Below are positions 6,430 to 8,093 of a stretch of DNA of 8,093 bases, piece after piece. The stretch lies in the NCBI GenBank assembly GCA_023230265.1, contig JALNXR010000085.1, positions 1 through 8,093 of the forward strand. Direction: 5' to 3'. The notes beneath the pieces were generated by a model. The model saw only the letters and a list, made by a program, of their open reading frames with translations, made no database searches and was not told where the DNA came from. How positions within the stretch are numbered: the first letter of the stretch is position 1; each line of letters opens with the position of its first letter. A program made the position numbers and the translations under genes. The stretch comes from Bacteroidales bacterium (GTDB taxonomy: Bacteria > Bacteroidota > Bacteroidia > Bacteroidales > UBA932).

Positions 6430-7617
6430 ATGGATTATCACACATCAGAAGAAGATCGCTATCTGCTCAGAGGAGTCTCCTCTTCAAAGGAGGATGTTCA
6501 CAAAGCAGTGGAGAAACTGGACAAGGGATTATTTCCAAAAGCATTTTGTAAAATAATTCCGGATTATCTTACCCACGATCCTGACTACTGCCTTGTAATG
6601 CATGCAGACGGAGCAGGTACAAAATCTTCACTTGCTTATGTTTACTGGAAGGAGACATCAGATTTGAGTGTCTGGAGGGGAATAGCCCAGGATGCCATTG
6701 TGATGAACACAGATGACCTTATCTGTGTAGGTGCATACGACAACATTCTTCTCTCATCCACCATCGGGAGAAACAAGCACCGGATTCCCGCTGAGGTGAT
6801 ATCAGAAATCATTCTCGGAAACAAGCTATTTGCAGATAATATGCGCAGCTATGGAATCAACATCACTCTTACGGGCGGAGAGACGGCGGATGTGGGAGAT
6901 CTGGTAAATACCATTATTGTAGACAGTACAGTATGTGCCAGAATGAAAAGAAGCGAGGTGATTGACAACTCCGGGATTTTACCCTCTGACGTAATTGTTG
7001 GTTTATGCTCTTACGGGAAGGCTGTATACGAGGATGAATACAACGGAGGGATCGGAAGCAACGGACTCACAGCCGGCCGCCACGATCTCTTTTCATACGA
7101 AGTGGGCGACAAATATCCGGAAAGCTACAATAATCAAATACCAAAAGAGTTGGCCTATACCGGGATCAGACAACTGCTCGAAATTGAACCCCAGACAGGG
7201 ATTACATACGGCAAATTACTGCTGTCACCAACCAGAACATATGCACCGGTGATAAAAGAGATACTTTCTAAACACAGAAAAGATATTCATGGCATTATAC
7301 ACTGTTCGGGCGGAGGTCAGACCAAAATTCTCAATTTTATTGAAGGTCTCTCTGTGATCAAGGATAACCTCTTTCCACTGCCTCCTCTTTTCAGTGAACT
7401 CAGGGAGTCCTCACTGAAAAATATCCGGGAAATGTACAAAGTGTTTAATATGGGACACAGAATGGAGATCTGTCTGAACAGAGAGGTCGCTGACAGTGTG
7501 TGTGAAATTTCACACTCTTTTGGGGTGGATGCTAAGATAATCGGTCATCTCGAACCTTCAAAGGAGACCAGTGTTAAACTGATCACTGATTTTGGTGAAT
7601 TTGTTTACGAAAAATAA
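6430..7617 (+). CDS. purM: Phosphoribosylformylglycinamidine cyclo-ligase (AIR synthetase)
   Basis: PurM uses ATP to close the imidazole ring of FGAM, giving AIR (step 5 of purine synthesis), as a cytoplasmic dimer. Signature stretches are DGAGTKS (residues 60-66), QDAIVMNTDDLICVGA (87-102, counterpart of the D.VAMN.ND motif), TGGETAD (148-154), IGSNGLTAGRHDLF (208-221), LSPTRTYAP (265-273), HCSGGGQTKILNF (291-303) and NMGHRME (340-346). The first half is the PurM N-terminal ATP-binding domain and the second the AIRS C-terminal domain. At 395 aa it exceeds the roughly 345 aa of the E. coli enzyme. The extra residues lie mainly at the N-terminus and at about 222-260, between the two C-terminal motifs, as I recall for Bacteroidota PurM. 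The ATG is 20 bp after the glnN stop, with no clear Shine-Dalgarno. Linkage to glutamine synthetase suggests cotranscription of glutamine supply with a purine step. Confidence 0.95.
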   Translation: MDYHTSEEDRYLLRGVSSSKEDVHKAVEKLDKGLFPKAFCKIIPDYLTHDPDYCLVMHADGAGTKSSLAYVYWKETSDLSVWRGIAQDAIVMNTDDLICVGAYDNILLSSTIGRNKHRIPAEVISEIILGNKLFADNMRSYGINITLTGGETADVGDLVNTIIVDSTVCARMKRSEVIDNSGILPSDVIVGLCSYGKAVYEDEYNGGIGSNGLTAGRHDLFSYEVGDKYPESYNNQIPKELAYTGIRQLLEIEPQTGITYGKLLLSPTRTYAPVIKEILSKHRKDIHGIIHCSGGGQTKILNFIEGLSVIKDNLFPLPPLFSELRESSLKNIREMYKVFNMGHRMEICLNREVADSVCEISHSFGVDAKIIGHLEPSKETSVKLITDFGEFVYEK

Positions 7618-7627
7618 CAGATAAGGA

Positions 7628-8093
7628 ATGCCATATTTACAGACCATCTCTTCGGAAGATATAGAAAAGCTGCCGCAGGCACAGTTCAGAGGAGAGATTC
7701 ACGTCATCAGTAGTGAGGACAGAGAGTATCAGGATGCAATAGAGTACCTTTCCAGGCAGAGAATAATAGGATTTGACACAGAGACAAAACCTGTTTTTCA
7801 GGCTAATTCCAGAAGGAACAGTGTTGCTCTTCTCCAGTTGTCAGGCAGAGACAAAGCATATATATTCAGGCTTTTATCATTAGGGGTAACAGATAAGCTC
7901 TCAGAGATTCTATCTTCCAAGAGAATAATAAAGGTGGGTGCGGCAGTGCATGACGACATTAAAGGGCTTCAATACTATACAAAATTTACAGCAAGAGGAT
8001 TTGTGGATCTTCAGGCCATAGCTCTCAACTGGGGAATAAAGGAGAAAAGTGTCAGGAAAATGGCGGCCATTATATTGGGAATGAGGATTTCCA
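7628..8093 (+). CDS. DEDD-family 3'-5' exonuclease (RNase D-like), 3' end outside window
   Basis: The first 155 codons of a plus-strand gene run off the right edge. The ATG at 7628 follows the purM stop by 10 bp and has an AAGGA-like Shine-Dalgarno immediately upstream (7623-7627), rather close to the start. The fold starts with beta strands carrying IIGFDTET (residues 46-53), the Exo I D-x-E motif with Asp50 and Glu52 as metal ligands. It continues with VALLQLS (66-72) and YIFRL (78-82), then KVGAAVHDDIKGL (102-114), the Exo II motif with Asp110 the likely third ligand. FVDLQAIA (125-132) follows, as in RNase D/WRN-like exonucleases. The Exo III motif, expected later, is beyond the window, so DEDDy cannot be told from DEDDh here. 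Bacteroidota carry a stand-alone exonuclease of this type; its physiological substrate (RNA 3' ends or DNA) is not settled by the sequence. Confidence 0.88.
   Translation, partial: MPYLQTISSEDIEKLPQAQFRGEIHVISSEDREYQDAIEYLSRQRIIGFDTETKPVFQANSRRNSVALLQLSGRDKAYIFRLLSLGVTDKLSEILSSKRIIKVGAAVHDDIKGLQYYTKFTARGFVDLQAIALNWGIKEKSVRKMAAIILGMRIS

Noticed and set aside
6469..6483. Near-perfect palindrome AGAGGAGTCTCCTCT early in purM
   Set aside because: It lies within coding sequence about 40 nt after the start codon and is explained by the codons for RGVSS. A hairpin affecting translation is possible, but nothing else supports it.
1..8093. Search for CRISPR arrays, tRNA/rRNA genes, insertion sequences, phage, defence or toxin-antitoxin genes
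   Set aside because: No spaced direct repeats, cloverleaf-like segments, transposase motifs or terminal inverted repeats were seen. Nearly all sequence is accounted for by housekeeping genes.

Overview
The window looks like ordinary chromosomal DNA from a member of the Bacteroidota, most likely the Bacteroidales or a related anaerobic lineage. Four things point there. The glutamine synthetase is the long type III form (729 aa) typical of Bacteroides. The AIR synthetase is the lengthened Bacteroidota form. The lipoprotein at the left edge matches the Bacteroidota family DUF4296. The upstream regions carry the -7 consensus TAnnTTTG, and most genes lack an obvious Shine-Dalgarno sequence. The genus cannot be named from the sequence alone.

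Layout from left to right. (1) A minus-strand lipoprotein gene (1-376) runs off the left edge. (2) A 70-bp divergent gap (377-446) holds one -7-like box on each strand. (3) purD (447-1742) is followed 16 bp later by a polytopic membrane protein gene (1759-2730), probably as one transcript. (4) A class I/II PLP aminotransferase lies on the minus strand (2733-3932) and meets the membrane protein gene tail to tail with only 2 bp between stop codons. (5) A divergent intergenic region (3933-4219, 287 bp) carries a clear plus-strand Bacteroidota promoter, a candidate minus-strand -7 box and two inverted-repeat elements. (6) A plus-strand run follows: glutamine synthetase III (4220-6409), purM (6430-7617) and the 5' part of a DEDD-type 3'-5' exonuclease (7628 to the right edge). 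Its gaps of 20 and 10 bp suggest an operon.

The common thread is nitrogen and purine metabolism. GSIII makes glutamine, the amide donor for PurF, PurL and GuaA. PurD and PurM catalyse steps 2 and 5 of de novo IMP synthesis. The aminotransferase handles glutamate or 2-oxoglutarate in most members of its family. The promoters of glnN and the aminotransferase share one intergenic region, so joint control by nitrogen status is plausible but unproven.

I found no RNA gene, CRISPR array, insertion sequence, phage gene, toxin-antitoxin pair or defence system, and no convincing undescribed system. The items most worth a second look are the palindromic elements between the aminotransferase and glnN, the glnN-purM linkage, and the unassigned membrane protein behind purD.
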